A stretch of DNA of 64,000 nt from Apodemus sylvaticus. Its lineage: Eukaryota; Chordata; Mammalia; Rodentia; Muridae. This document shows positions 1 to 11,313 of this stretch, piece after piece; within the stretch, counting starts at the first letter, position 1, and each line of letters opens with the position of its first letter. Where the stretch lies: contig NC_067477.1 of assembly GCF_947179515.1 (NCBI RefSeq), positions 117,253,562-117,317,561 of the forward strand, in the 5' to 3' direction. The position numbers and the translations under genes are program-made. The notes under the pieces are model-generated. The model made no database searches. It saw nothing but the letters and a program-made list of their open reading frames with translations, and was not told where the DNA came from.

Positions 1-155
1 TATCTGGAGAGATAAGAGTAATCACAGTTGTCTTGGGAGAACCCTGAGCTTCCCCACAGGAAACCGAGAAAACAGAGAGGAGGACAGACATATTCTGGGA
101 ACACCAAAGGCTGATGACCTCTAAGCCAGTCAAAACCTTTCTTTGTCTACCCTAG

Positions 156-211
156 AGGCATTCCGCAACCTGTCCAAGGATGGCAAAGGCATCTACCTGA
201 CAGAAATGGAG
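156..211 (+). CDS. Candidate 56-nt internal coding exon, unidentified gene
   Basis: A pyrimidine-rich tract at 138-153 ends in an AG at 154-155, and a good donor (GTGAGG) starts at 212. Between them one frame is open for 18 whole codons and reads AFRNLSKDGKGIYLTEME; the first two bases would finish a split codon (phase 1 in, phase 0 out). The peptide is hydrophilic and vaguely resembles a degenerate EF-hand loop such as those of the spectrin/actinin group, but I cannot name the gene. The other frames contain stops or unlikely peptides. No partner exon was recognised elsewhere in the window, so if real, this gene extends upstream or has a very long following intron. Chance pairing of splice-like signals is the main alternative. 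Confidence 0.3.
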
Positions 212-807
212 GTGAGGCACCTCCCCCTCCCAGGACCAGGGCCAGGCACGGTCCCAGGTGACATTCTCCTGATCCAGTTCCAAGGGGCATTTTTCTCCCT
301 GGGGGATTGACCATTCCATCAAAGGCCAGCCAGGTTGGGGAGGGGGAGCTGCCTCCAATTACTGCCTTTATATATTGTGGGCTGCCAGGCTGCTTTAGGA
401 TCTTGGCAGAGAGATTTTATTCTTTTCCAATAGCTTAATAAAGCAGAGGATTATGTGGGAGTCATAAATCCAAAAGCGAAATAAAGAACAATCCACCAAG
501 CTCACTGTACATTAAGCCTGAATTTTAGAGCCACCTAACCAGCCAGCTGGTCAACTCACATACACCTCTCTCTGCCGGGCTATTTAGAAAATGATAGGTA
601 CCCTCAATTGCTCAGCTGGTAGAATGGAGGATTGTAGAGGAGTTACCTAGAAAGTAGGGGGAAGATGTGTTGTGACAGAATGCTGGGGGTGGAATTAGCC
701 GGGGAAAAAAAGGTACTGATGTTGAACTGAAATCTACCGAGGGAAATGGTATGTGTCTGTCCTGTTCCGTAATAAAGGAGCCAGCTTTAAGAATTGGCTC
801 CACCAGT
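212..807. other. Non-coding unique sequence
   Basis: No convincing exon or interspersed repeat seen. A TATATA-like stretch at 369-375 and AATAAA at 438 are isolated and are not treated as promoter or poly(A) elements. Confidence 0.5.
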
Positions 808-1113
808 CTGGGGTTCAGTCAATAAAGAACTAAGCATGCAAGCCTGAGGACCTGAGAATTGACCCATAGTACCTGCACACGAACACAGGCATGGTGGTAC
901 ATGCTTCTAATCCCAGAGTCCCGGAAAGGCAGAGAACGGGAGGATACCTGAAACTTGACGGCCAACTAGCCTAGCCCAATGGGTAAACTCTAGGTTCAAT
1001 GGAGACTCTGTTTCAAATAGTAAGGAAGACACCTGGTATCAACCTCTGCCCCCCAAACTCACATATTGTACATACACATGCATCTGCACATACAAAGACT
1101 CACACACCTGAGA
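808..1113 (+). mobile_element. B3 SINE (B2 superfamily)
   Basis: tRNA-derived SINE in sense orientation. Recognisable blocks in order are a diverged GCAAGCCTGAGGACCTGAG start, GGCATGGTGGTACATGC, TCTAATCCCAGAG, the GGTTCAATGGAGACTCTGTTTCAAA segment and an AAGACACC...CAACCTCTGCCCC block. It ends in CA-rich sequence typical of B3 tails. It is clearly diverged and was probably inserted before the mouse-rat split. No target duplication was found. Confidence 0.8.
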
Positions 1114-1923
1114 GAACGGAGGGGAAAGAGAGAATATTTGTTCTAATGATGTTTATTTCTCAGTGGATGAACCTGGTCATGTACAGCTGAGGGGAGAAGT
1201 CCAGCAGAGCTCTCTGGACCGGGTAAGACGTGGCAGCATTGGAGTCCTTTCTCCTTCCTGTGAACATTTCTCCACTTTCTGTCAGAATGACGCTTAAGAC
1301 TTCCTGGAAACAGCCTCTCAGAGACTTCAGAAAGTGTATCCTTAGGAGCCAAGGCCCCATTTCTCCTTGATCTGGGGTTTTAAGGCCAAATGCTCAGATT
1401 TCGTCCAGACACGTTCACGAAGAAAGCAGCCTAAAGTCGTGAATGAGAAATTTACAACATTTAATTAATGTTCCGGGTGATGACTCATTCCAGACAGAGA
1501 CTAGAAATGATGAAAATAGAATACTGTGGAGGGACATGAACAGTTGACCTTGTGGGGGAAGGAGAGCCAGCCACCCCAGCTCTACAATTGCCTTGCTGAC
1601 TTTGGGCAGTGGTAGGCATATCTAGTCATCAGCAGGTATACTTCCAGCTGTGCTCAAAGACAGGCACATTGCCATCCCCTCTTTGACCTTCATGGAATGC
1701 ACCAGAGTTACAGAACGTCACATTGCCCAGTCCTACTACAGCAGAAATTCTGGCTGAGTGTTCTAGAATCCTGAAGAGCTTGCGAGTCTGTGCTCCCGCT
1801 GTCTGGGAATCTTCAAGTGCTATGTATTCCTTATGGAAAATCAAGCATCTAGTGCTCTGGAAATGTCTATCTATGCTTCCATAGAAACCCCACTCCCTGG
1901 ACCTCTGCAGAAAACAGAAAGAG
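1114..1923. other. Non-coding unique sequence
   Basis: No assignable repeat or exon. Short overlapping minus-strand frames around 1143-1360 have no recognisable protein features. Confidence 0.5.
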
Positions 1924-1980
1924 GGAGGCAGACAGACAGATAGACAGACAGACTAGACAGACTCGACAGACTAGACATGC
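1924..1980. repeat. (GACA)n/(CAGA)n imperfect microsatellite
   Basis: GGCAGACAGACAGATAGACA followed by repeated GACAGACTA/C units shows a tetranucleotide array with a short higher-order 'GACAGACT(A/C)' variation. Confidence 0.85.
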
Positions 1981-2084
1981 CAGAACCTAAGATCCTTGAA
2001 GACATTTCTTTGGCCTAACCCAAATCTCTCTTCAGTTATCACTGTTGGTTCTCCATGCAATGATCCTGTGAACAACACCCTCTC

Positions 2085-2462
2085 TGTTAGCTACTTGTTC
2101 CTATGGCAAAATGCTTGACAGCACCGATTTAAAAGGGAAGGGTCATTTCTGTCATAGTTGGAAAGGGCAGAGTATGTTGAGGTGGGGGAAGTATGGCAGC
2201 GGGGTGGCTGGTGCTTTGCATCCACAGTCAGGAATCAGATAAGAGGAGCATTCATACTCAACTGGCTTTCTTCTCCCCACACCCTTTTCATTCAGTATGG
2301 GACTCAATTCCTGGGGTGGTACCCCTCAACACATTCAGAACTTGTCTTACCACCTCAGTCAGTACTCTCTGGAAATACCCTCAGAGACACACCCAAAAGT
2401 GCACCCAGCTAATCTCATAGGTGTGTCTTACTCTAATCAAGTTGATAGTCAGAATTCACATC
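2085..2462 (-). mobile_element. Old MaLR LTR (MT/ORR1-like), antisense
   Basis: The + strand starts TGTTAGCTACTTG and, read on the minus strand, ends at the start of an ERVL-MaLR LTR containing the diagnostic 'CAACTTGA' region near 2437-2445. The segment GCATCCACAGTCAGGAA at 2219-2235 is typical of this rodent LTR group. It is heavily diverged and no target duplication is visible. Subfamily (MTE or old ORR1) is not resolved. Confidence 0.6.
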
Positions 2463-3535
2463 ACACCCTCTGAAATTCTGTTACTTCTGTAAATAGTATT
2501 TGATAATCTATGAATCATGTTGAAACTAGAAGGGTAGATACTCTGCATAAAGATGTAATATTTAAGCATCAATACTTCCTGATGAACATTTGATGGTTGC
2601 TAGTGATTACAAATCAACAAGAGTCCATTTTACTCAACTGTATTGAATTTCCCTTTCACTCCTTAAAAAAAGATCATTTCCAATTTCATTGTGCCTATCA
2701 CAGTCTACGTAAATTTAAGGTAAAGTATGACTCTATAGTTGTACCTTGAAGCTAATTTGGCTAAAAGGGTCTACATTTTGGAAACTTTAAGGTCACTGGA
2801 TTGTCTATATCTTGTCTTTTGGGGGGAATTCCAATTCTCTTTTTACTGGCTTTTTTTTCAGTCTGTTGTTCTGAAGGCTGAAGGAGGAAGTATAATATAA
2901 GGCGCATATGTACCTCATATATATTTATCTCCCTAATGCTGGCCATTACCCCAACAGTGTTCCCTCTTCCTTGGTTGTCACTCTCTGACATCACAACACT
3001 GTACACACCCCTTCACACGTGGCTCATGAGTTGCACCGAGGAGCTAGGGGCAGGAAGACGAAGGCATTCTGACTGAAAATATAAACTCCACCTGCTTTGG
3101 TAACATCCCTCCTTCTCTGGAGTTCCGCTACACAGCATCTCCCTCTGGGGGTGTCCTGTATCCCATTGCCGCCCACCTTTGCAGGGGCCTGATTGAACGA
3201 ACTCTCTCCTGTCCCTTCTTAATGATAGCATCCCTGAGCTTTTCTATGCCTCATCTACACGCGTGTATCTCTTGAATTCCCCCCCACACACACACAATCC
3301 CTTCCAGTTACTGCTGCCTCTCTCCTCTCCTCCCATTACAGCCAAATTTCATATAGGAATTAACTATCTCCACACCCTCACTTCCCACTTTCTCTTCAAA
3401 CTACTTCAATTTGGATTTCTTAGAAATAATCTGTCTTCCTGAATTTTGCACTGGCTTTTGATCTTATTTTTTCTGTATCCATTCACATCCCTCAAATCAA
3501 TTTCCTGAATCCAGTTACGCTCTTAAAAATTCAAA
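2463..3535. other. AT-rich unique DNA
   Basis: Mostly unassigned AT-rich sequence, with a short CA run at 3285-3295. Possibly very old L1-like fragments near 2470-2750, but not supportable by eye. Confidence 0.4.
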
Positions 3536-3850
3536 TCCATTTACTGCATCCTGAGTTTAAAACCCTTCAGTATCTCCCCCTCTTGTTGGATAAGGCAAGT
3601 CTAGAGTCCTTAACGTCAGTGCCTGGGGCCTGCACCATCTGCCTCTGCCCGTCCATCTGGCCACTCCTTGTCCCTTTATCTACCTCCACCATACCTGGGA
3701 AATGCCATAACCACCCATGCTGTTATTCCTAGCCTCCGATCTCAGGCCTTGCTGTCTGCTCTATCCTGGGTGTTAGTAGCCCAACACTTGCCCTTTCTTG
3801 CAATAGCCCAACTGGCAACTTGCATAAAGTTTCTCACATACCCTTTTCCC
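3536..3850 (+). mobile_element. L2 LINE 3' relic
   Basis: The order of words AAAACCCTTCAGTATCTCCCC, GATAAGGCAAGTCTAGAGTCCTTA, GGCCTGCACCATCTGCC and CTACCTCCACC follows the 3' half of the mammalian L2 consensus in sense orientation. Divergence is high, as expected of L2. Confidence 0.5.
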
Positions 3851-3949
3851 CAGTTATAAGACTCAACACGTGGTTTTCTTGTTGCCAATTTCTTTCTCTC
3901 TTCTTTAGTGAGGTTTCACACCATACAGTTTACCCACTTAAAGGATGGA

Positions 3950-4106
3950 GTCCAAGCTGGGCACAAGGTGGGGTGCGCACAGGAAGCAGAGGCAGGACAA
4001 TCACAGGTTCCAATCCAGCCTAGGCTACATTGTGAGCTCCAGGCCAGCTACAAGATGACACATGGACACACGTATACACACACACACATTCACACACACA
4101 CACAAT
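3950..4106 (+). mobile_element. Degenerate B1-like SINE with CA tail, inside L1M
   Basis: The blocks 'CAGAGGCAGGACAATCACAGGTTC' and 'CAGCCTAGGCTACATTGTGAG' match a 7SL/B1-type body (or the B1 half of B4), followed by a (CA)n run at about 4077-4104. L1M homology resumes at about 4110. Confidence 0.55.
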
Positions 4107-4969
4107 GATGTTGCATTTGTGGTTTTAGTATAATTATAGGCCTACATTTATTCCATTTCATTTACCGTAGGTCATTCCAATAATATAATTTTAGAGCATT
4201 TTTTGTCTGCATATAAAGAAACTTCCTACTCCCTGGCAGTCACTCCCCAGCCGCATCCAACCTTTAGTCTTAGGCAAGCACTACTCTACGTTCTCTCTGT
4301 GTAGATTTGCCTATTCTTGGTGTTAAATCATGTAAGTGGAATCAATGAATGGCCCTTACTATGTCTTTCACTAAGCAAAATGTTTTCAGGGTTCACCTAC
4401 ATTGAAGCGTACCTTAATTCTTCATTCCTCTTTAATTCCAAGAAGTATCTCGTTGACGCTACACGCCATATTTGAGTCAACAGCCTGTAGATGTTGGAGT
4501 TATTTCTGCTTCATGACTAGCATTAATCATCATACTGTGACTGTTTGTGGGTGAACTTTGAAATGGATGGATGTTTTCACTTTCACTTGGTTACCCAGCT
4601 AGGGATGGGCCTGAACGGTCACATGATAACTCTGAGTGACATTCTGAGGCACTGTTTACCAGTGATGAATAGACGTTTGAGCAGCACTTGGTGCTGTTTG
4701 TCTCTATGGGTTTGAACTGGTACCTCCCTGTGGGTTTGATTGGCACTTCCTGGATATCAAATGGTCCTGAGCCTCTTTCCATTAGTTATAGGTTACTTGT
4801 ATGTTTTCTCTAGAGAATTCTATTCAAATCCTTTCTGCATTTTGAAACTGAGTTATATCTTAATATCTTTTTGTTACTGAGTTGTAAGTTATTTTCATAT
4901 TTTAATTACTAATATTTTATCATGTTATTTGTTAATTTTTCTCCTGTTCTTTAGCTTGTCTTTCCCATT

Positions 4970-5068
4970 TAAAAAATATTTTTCAATTAAAAATGGTTTT
5001 CAAATAATATATTTTATTATATTCTCCCCTCATTCCCACACCTCTTCCCAAGTCTCCCCACTTTGACT
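4970..5068 (-). mobile_element. Short Lx-type L1 3' end, antisense
   Basis: A 'TTTCAAATAATATATTTTATTATATTCTCCCC' type stretch followed by CTCTTCCCAAGTCTCCCCAC resembles Lx L1 3' UTR ends seen in antisense. It interrupts L1M homology, which resumes near 5090. Confidence 0.4.
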
Positions 5069-5754
5069 TTTTGTGGGGGTTTTGTTCTGTTTTTGTCTTT
5101 TCCATTCTGGAGTGGTATCATTTGAAGTTCATGAGCCTCTAAGTTTGATCAGGTCTACCATGTCTATTTTTCTTTCATTATTTATACTTTTGATGGTAGA
5201 AGTCAAGGGTCACGGTCTAGCCTTGGGTCACAAATGTTTATTTCTACTTCTCTTGCAACATGTCGTTGTGGCAATTTAGCTTTTGTCATTTAGACTTTTG
5301 AACCATTTTGAGGGTTTCTTTGTTTGGTTTTGCTCTTTTGTTTATTTGGTTTTGCCTGTGCAAAGCAGGAATCTAGTTTCATTCTTCCACATGTGGATGT
5401 CTGGTCTTCTCTGCACCCGTTTAAAGCTCTAAGTCGTATCTGAGAGTAGTTGTATTTTCTATCTCCCAAATTGTATACACTTATCACTTTGGGGTTTTGT
5501 CTTGGTTTTGTTTGGTTTGATTTGGTTTGGGGTTTGGTTTTGTTTTCCCTTCCTCAGTGATCCTGGATAGGATTTCTACTACAATTCTGAACCAATATTT
5601 AATAAAGCAAACAAAGAAAGATAAGCAAACAGTCAGACAGAAAGAAAGACATTCTTATGTTCCTCATCTTGGCAAAGATGACCAGTCTTTCAATATTCCG
5701 TATGATGCTAAGTTTGAAGGGGGTGGAGTACGGTGTTTTTAATGTCACAACAAA

Positions 5755-5860
5755 TACTGTTTACTATTGTACCAGTGTCCCAATTTTACAATCAAGAAAG
5801 TTGCTCAGGTTGCAAGGCTGGTTAATCGTGAGGCTGAGGTTTAAAAACTAGGTCTGTGAT
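5755..5860 (-). mobile_element. Possible MIR SINE, antisense
   Basis: 'CAATTTTACAATCAAGAAAGTTGCTCAGGTTGCAAGGCTGGTTAATCGTGAGGCTGAGG' keeps the spacing of an antisense MIR core. Highly diverged. Confidence 0.35.
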
Positions 5861-6009
5861 TTTCATATTTTTCTATGGTGCTTTTACAGCCATGAGGCAC
5901 AGTGGGTGGAGTATACTGTACTCAAATCTATCTACTATTCAGAAAGCATTGCATCCAAATTTCATTCAGAAATGAGTATGCCCAGGACCATACACACTTG
6001 AGCGAGTAA

Positions 6010-6475
6010 TGAGGTTTTTTTCTCTTTTTATTGAGCATTTCATACATGTATATAATGTATTTTGATCAAATGTACTTCCATTACCTCCCCTATAATTCCT
6101 CCTAGGCCTCCCCAAAAGTCTACATAGTGCTGTCTGTGTGTGTTTGCATGAAGGACAATCTACCAGAACCTGGGTAGCCTCTCAGGGAGCATGTGTCTGA
6201 AGAGAGACACCACTTGCCAATAGCTCCTTAGCTAGGGGTGGGACTTTGTGACAACTCCATGTTTGTATTCTGTCTGCCTTGCCCTTGCCCAGGTCTTGGT
6301 CACACCATCACAACTGCTCTGAGGTCACCTGAACAGCTGCCCTGATGTGTCTGGAGACCGATGTTTCAGAACAGTGCTCCACCAACTCTGATTTTTACAT
6401 TTTCTGCCCTCTTTTCTGAGATGGCCCCTGGGCCTTGGGGGGAGGTGTTGTGACACGGATGTCTCGGTTAACTCT
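6010..6475 (-). mobile_element. Lx-type L1 3' UTR, antisense, 5'-truncated
   Basis: Begins with TTTTATTGAGCATTTCATACATG...GTATTTTGATCAAAT on the + strand and continues through landmarks GCCAATAGCTCCTTAGCTAGGGGTGGGACTT (6218-6248), CAGGTCTTGGTCA, CAGCTGCCCTGATGTGTCTGGA (6333-6354) and CCTTGGGGGGAGGTGTTGTGA (6433-6453). This order is that of the 3' UTR of the murine Lx/L1 lineage. Confidence 0.75.
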
Positions 6476-6667
6476 GAGTTTTTAACTAATACCATTTCAT
6501 CAGGTTAAGGAACCTCCACTCTGTTTGTAGTTGGCTAATACTTTTCTAGCTGTTTGTTTGATAACTCCATCTCCTGCTATATGCTAAGCCTAAATCTGTC
6601 TTATTTGTTGTTACCTTAACGCAAAGTAAAGTGTGGGCATCCAGTAACCATTTCCCAGGTGGCAGAA

Positions 6668-7092
6668 GAAATTGTGCATTCATTTTTAAATCTTATTTTA
6701 ATTAAAACATAATTACATCACTCTCCTACCTCTTTTTCCTCCCTCTAATCTCTCCCTGTCCCCCTCCTCACTCCCTCTCACATTTATGGCTTCTTCTTTT
6801 ATTATAATTACAAACATGCATGCATACATAAATGCACAAATATATAACCACAACCTGCTGAGTCTGTTGAGCATTGCTTGTGAGTGTATGGTTTCGGGTA
6901 TAAGCAATTAGGGGATTTATTCCTGGGAGAGAATAATTTTCCATTTCTAATCGGTCATGAGTTGTTCTGTGTGAGGTGTGGGACCCTGTGAAGTTTCCCT
7001 GTTCTGTGCTAGCAAATCAATTTGAATTGTCACTGTTCGGGTCTGGTTGAGTCCGCCATATTGTTGCTGGAATTATCAAAGTGTGTGTCACA
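6668..7092 (-). mobile_element. Second Lx-type L1 3' UTR fragment, antisense
   Basis: Landmarks include AATTAAAACATAATTACATCA (6699), CATTTATGGCTTCTTCTTTTATTATAATTA, CCACAACCTGCTGAGTCTGTTGAGCATTGCTTG (6848-6880), GGTATAAGCAATTAGGG and GGTCTGGTTGAGTCCGCCATATTG (7041-7064). The 192 bp between this and the preceding fragment are unassigned. Confidence 0.68.
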
Positions 7093-7870
7093 TTTACTGC
7101 ATGATCTTCCTCCCCAGAGAAGGAAGTGATGGAGCTATCATCGGGCCACTTTATTTCTGGGTCACATTCTGGAAACTATACAAGAAGTCTTCCATGTACC
7201 CTAGACTTGCTGAGTAGCTTGGGTTGTGCTACCATTGTTTGATGTTAGAATTGTGTGTTCCTCTTTCTGCCTCATCTTCAATCCTGCCCCTGATCACCTC
7301 TGGCTTAGCTCAGGATGTGAATAAACTCAGCCAGACTAGTGAACTCTTTTACCCTCTCCACAAACCTATTTGTTTTGAAGAAGGCATGTACCTCCACTGC
7401 CACATTGCAGGTGAGGTTTCTGTCAAAAGATCAAGTACAGAAGGTGCTGGGAGTGTATTGAGACAGGTGAAACATGCTGATCTTAACTGACTCCAGAGTT
7501 TAGAGGTTTAGGACACTGTGGACGGCATCTTGTTGAAAGCTCGTCTCCCTAATGCCATCTGCGACCATGTTGGCTTGCTGACAATATGACAGGAAAGTAC
7601 CTTCTAACAAATTAGTATTTCTACCAATCTCCACCACAGAACAATCTTTAATCTGTGTGCAAGTGGAAAATAGGTAGCAACAACCTTGGTCTTGCTCCTC
7701 AGAGTGGACCTGTTTCTATCCCAACAAACGCATCTCTCCTAACCTTCAGACCAAGACATTCCTTCTGAGGTGCCTGGCTAGACTTTGGGTGGAAGACTGG
7801 CATCACAAAGCAGGTCAGACCATCAGAAGTTTGGATCAACCGCTCCCCTGTAGGTCTTATTAAGAATTGG
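7093..7870. other. Unassigned non-coding sequence
   Basis: Includes an 88-codon frame at 7224-7490 without recognisable features. No repeat assigned. Confidence 0.45.
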
Positions 7871-8032
7871 GAGCCAGGCATTATGGTGCCTCCTTTAATC
7901 CCAGGAGGCAGAGGCAGGTGAATCTCTGTGAATTTCGAGCCAGCCCGATATTGAAGTGACCTGTCCGGCCAGGACAGCAAGTGCTACACAGAGAGACACC
8001 CCCCCCCCCCATCTCGAAAAACAAAGAATGAA
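7871..8032 (+). mobile_element. B1 SINE
   Basis: 7SL-derived SINE. It starts GAGCCAGGCATTATGGTGCC (box A region), followed by TTTAATCCCAGGAGGCAGAGGCAG, a GCCAGCCCGATATTG segment and a C-run/ATCTCGAAAAACAAAG end. An 8 bp direct repeat AAGAATTG at 7862-7869 and 8033-8040 fits a target site duplication. A C10+ run at 8000-8010 is embedded in it. Confidence 0.88.
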
Positions 8033-8040
8033 AAGAATTG

Positions 8041-8943
8041 AGAGGAGTCTGGATTTGCAGCTGGTAATATGAAAATTACTAGATCCCACTAAAGAACCAT
8101 AGCCACTCCAGAAGATCAGCATCTAGCATTCTGAGCTGGTTTTTGAAGAGAAATGTACTCAATCAGGAAATTAGCATGCACCTTCTAAGAGCATGACCGG
8201 AGGGCAGGGGTGGGAATCTGGACCCATGAGACCCACCAGTGGAAAAGCACAGCTATCAGAGCTGGACACACTGTAGCAGGCAACATTCCTAGGGGAGCAG
8301 AAGGGTGAGCAGAAGAAAGGGGGTGATCAATAGAGTTCCCTGGGTGGCTTCATCATGCAGAAAGCTTTGCAATTCTGCTGGAGACTTTGGTAAGAATTAT
8401 TAAGATAATGACAGATTATACGGACAAAAAAAATGAGGTAATTAGTAACTCCTGGAAGAACAAAAAGTTACAGAAGAAAGGAAATGCGATCCAAGGGTGT
8501 TTCCTCACTCAGCAGTGAACAGTACATATATAATTGTAATAAAGTAGAAATTAAATATTGATTTAACAAAAAGCGCGGCCTAAATATATTAGAAGGATGA
8601 AGAGGGAGACGATAGAGATATAAAAGTGGGCACGGAACACCCAGTCCCGTCGTCCATCACAGGAATCAATGGGCATTTAGAATTGGCAAGTGAGGGAACT
8701 GCTGTCTGCATTCACCATTTAGAAATGTGGGCTGAAGCTTCTGAAGCAAGTCTGAGGAGAGCAGGGGACAGGAAGGACGCAGCCATCGGCCCCTTTGCCT
8801 TCACTGGTTGTAGTGATTACTGAGTTTTCAAATTACATGTGTTAGATTGAATTCTTACTAGAAAGTAAATATAACCGGTAGAAATAAAGCCTGAAAATAA
8901 AACACTTAGGACTTGAAAGAAGAAAAGAGCAACTGGGAAGGAA
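8041..8943. other. AT-rich non-coding sequence
   Basis: 8390-8600 is AT-rich and resembles very old L1/HAL1 3' sequence (e.g. AGAAATTAAATATTGATTTAAC), but too weakly to call. No gene seen. Confidence 0.35.
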
Positions 8944-9025
8944 AGCCAGGGGCCCTAACCGCCATGGGCAAGCCAGGGGCCCTAACCGCCATGGGCAAGC
9001 CAGGGGCCCTAACCGCCATGGGCAA
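8944..9025. repeat. 27-bp minisatellite, 3 identical copies
   Basis: The unit AGCCAGGGGCCCTAACCGCC + ATGGGCA starts at 8944, 8971 and 8998 with no visible differences, giving a perfect 3 x 27 bp array. The unit contains the palindromes GGGGCCCT and CCATGG. Perfect identity suggests recent expansion. Confidence 0.95.
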
Positions 9026-9136
9026 GGAAATGTTATAGTTGCAGGAGAGATATCTATGCGGGGCTGTCACTTAACCTGAGCCACATGCTCTTGAGAGAAG
9101 ACACTCTTCTACAGAAGTCCACAGCCAGCAAACTGC

Positions 9137-9207
9137 AGCAGGCAGAGGAGGGCAGAGGGCAGAGGGCAGAGGGCAGAGGGCAGAGGGTAGAGGGCAGAGG
9201 GCAGAGA
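9137..9207. repeat. (GGCAGAG)n heptamer array
   Basis: About nine GGCAGAG units with one GGTAGAG variant at about 9183-9189. G-rich on the + strand. Confidence 0.93.
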
Positions 9208-10725
9208 TGTCCATCTCGTTTGCACACAGGCAGACAAAACAGGGGCTGACTCCACGGTGCTGTTCACACTACTGCAGGCAGGCACACAGAGAGATGGACT
9301 GCGGTTACAGGCAGAGCAGAGCAAATGAGTACTGGTTTTTGCGGATCTTGAAGATAAGACTGTCCCCATCTACCGGGGTCCCTCACAGTGGGAAATTCCC
9401 AGGCTCATTATCTGTTCCATGCAGTGGGAATGGGCTGGGCCTCCACGGTCACTTGAAGAAAAGTACAAACTTTGCTATCCCCGGACCCTCTGCCTTTGAG
9501 ATTCTGTGTCTTTCTCTAGGACAAGCTCCTGGTGGTCGCCCAAGGAAATGGCTTTCTCCACGGAGTTGTGCCGACCCTTGCGGCAGGTCTGCAGCTAAAC
9601 CTGGTATTTGAAATGGAGTCAAAGATGCCTCCATCCCCTCCCACACTCTGGCTGGATCCATTTCTTGGAAAAACCAGTCTGATCCAGTTTATGCACCCCC
9701 AGGTGGTGTTGGTAACCCAGGAAGGGTCTATTCGGTGCCCTTTGCCAAATAACCACATTCTTTTGTATCTGCACCTGAGTTGCTTCACAGCTAAAGGGCA
9801 AAATAAAATTTATTTCTATAAAAACAAATGATTGGTATGAAAGAAGAAGCTTGGATCTGGTTTTTAAAGTACAATTGGGGGAAGGGAATTCTAGCCAGCA
9901 AAGTTGGCACCTTCCTTCTTGTTGTCCACCATGTGGTCCTTGGGTGTCTCAAAATGGTCATTTTGAATCATGGTCATTTCAAAAGCTCACCAGGCCAGAC
10001 CCTGCTCTGGAGTTGTGCAGTCTAAGAGTTCAACTCAGGAAGAATCTCCCAGGAAGGGATTTTACTGGTTGGTTTCCTCATCTATGTGATGGAGTGCCTG
10101 ATACAACCACTTCAGAGAAGAAAGGTTTTGCTGTATAATGGGGTTTTAGTCCACTAAGGCTGGAAAGGGATAACAGGGTTCACGGAGCCTATAGCACAGG
10201 CTCCTCACATGATAGTGGGCTAGGGAGCAGAAACAGTGGGACCAGAACCAGAGCCCAGGTTATAGAGCCTTCAAATCTCACTTCTAGAGACCTAGACTTA
10301 CCAGCTAGGTCCCCAGCTCCTAAGGTTCCACAACCTCCCTGGACAGCGCCACCTGCTGGAGAACAGATTCAATACAAGCACTTGAGGGAGCGGACTTGGA
10401 TTTAAACAACAGGAACAGTGTGGAAAGGACAGGAAGGTGAAAAACTTTCCATGCACGATTTTGTGAGAAGCTCCCATTAGAAAATGGACAGTATGAGCAG
10501 GATTCCTCCATCACGCACACCCTCATGCAAGAAAAAGGTCACCATTTGGAAGTGACCATATCCAGTACACAAACAACAAACAGCCAACCAATTCACATAT
10601 TACAGGGTGTTGTTCCCTTGCTTTGGGACCTTTCTTGACCTTTGCTGAGAGATTTCACATCCCCTTCATGGAATTTAGAATAAGATAGCTCATGGGATGG
10701 ATTGCTCTGTTACATATGGTCTTCT
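9208..10725. other. Repeat-poor non-coding sequence
   Basis: No SINE, LINE or LTR recognised. Several 90-134 codon frames at 9207-9831 overlap on both strands and are interpreted as chance ORFs in moderately GC-rich DNA. Contains the CTCF-type motif at 10346. Confidence 0.45.
10346..10359 (-). promoter_or_regulatory. CTCF-type motif, exact core match
   Basis: GCGCCACCTGCTGG on + is the exact reverse complement of the core CCASYAGRKGGCRS with no mismatch, so the conventional motif lies on the minus strand. It lies outside any recognised SINE. Sequence match only; binding is inference. Confidence 0.55.
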
Positions 10726-10881
<156 letters not shown>

Positions 10882-11292
10882 GCCTGTGGGTCCATACAAA
10901 CTCTGCTACAAGAGGAAATCCACAAGACTGAACCAGCTATCTCTGAGGAGCTCAGAGGTGACCTTCTGAATATCTATGTAGTAACTCTAGCACACCTGAA
11001 CCCTTGACTGCCTCTGCCACATGTTACCCTGACTCCCTTCTAGGTTGGCCAGGGCTTGAAGAACCAAGAAAGAATAGTCTATTTTATGGTCATAGGGTCA
11101 CAGCAAGCAACCCTGGGGCTGACCAGGCTTCCTTTTTATTTACTAGACTGGTGTCGACTGCGATTCAGATTAGGATCCTTTCTCCAGGCTCTGGTCCAGG
11201 CCCGGCATGGCATTAATTTTTAAAGTATTAGGACATAAGGGAGAGGTGCTCAGTGGATAGAAATGCTGACTCACAGAGCCGTACAGAGAACT

Positions 11293-11313
11293 GGGGAGGG
11301 GGTGGGGGAGGGG
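11293..11313 (+). other. G-quadruplex motif
   Basis: Four G-runs of 4, 5, 5 and 4 separated by single bases (A, T, A) make a minimal-loop G4 motif on the + strand. Single-base loops are the most stable configuration known in vitro. Confidence 0.85.

Larger units (their letters stand above)
3905..5480 (-). mobile_element. Ancient L1M fragment (ORF2 region), antisense
   Basis: The + strand follows the reverse complement of a mammalian-wide L1 ORF2: GATTTGCCTATTCTTGG (4302), AAAATGTTTTCAGGGTTCA (4376), GGTTTTGAACTGG/GATTGGCACTTCC (4710-4750), ATTCAAATCCTTTCTGCATTTTG (4823) and a later TAGTTTCATTCTTCCACATGTGGATG block (5375). Stops and indels are everywhere, so it is a fossil. It is interrupted by a B1-like SINE at 3950-4106 and probably by an Lx tail near 4970-5068. 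Confidence 0.72.
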
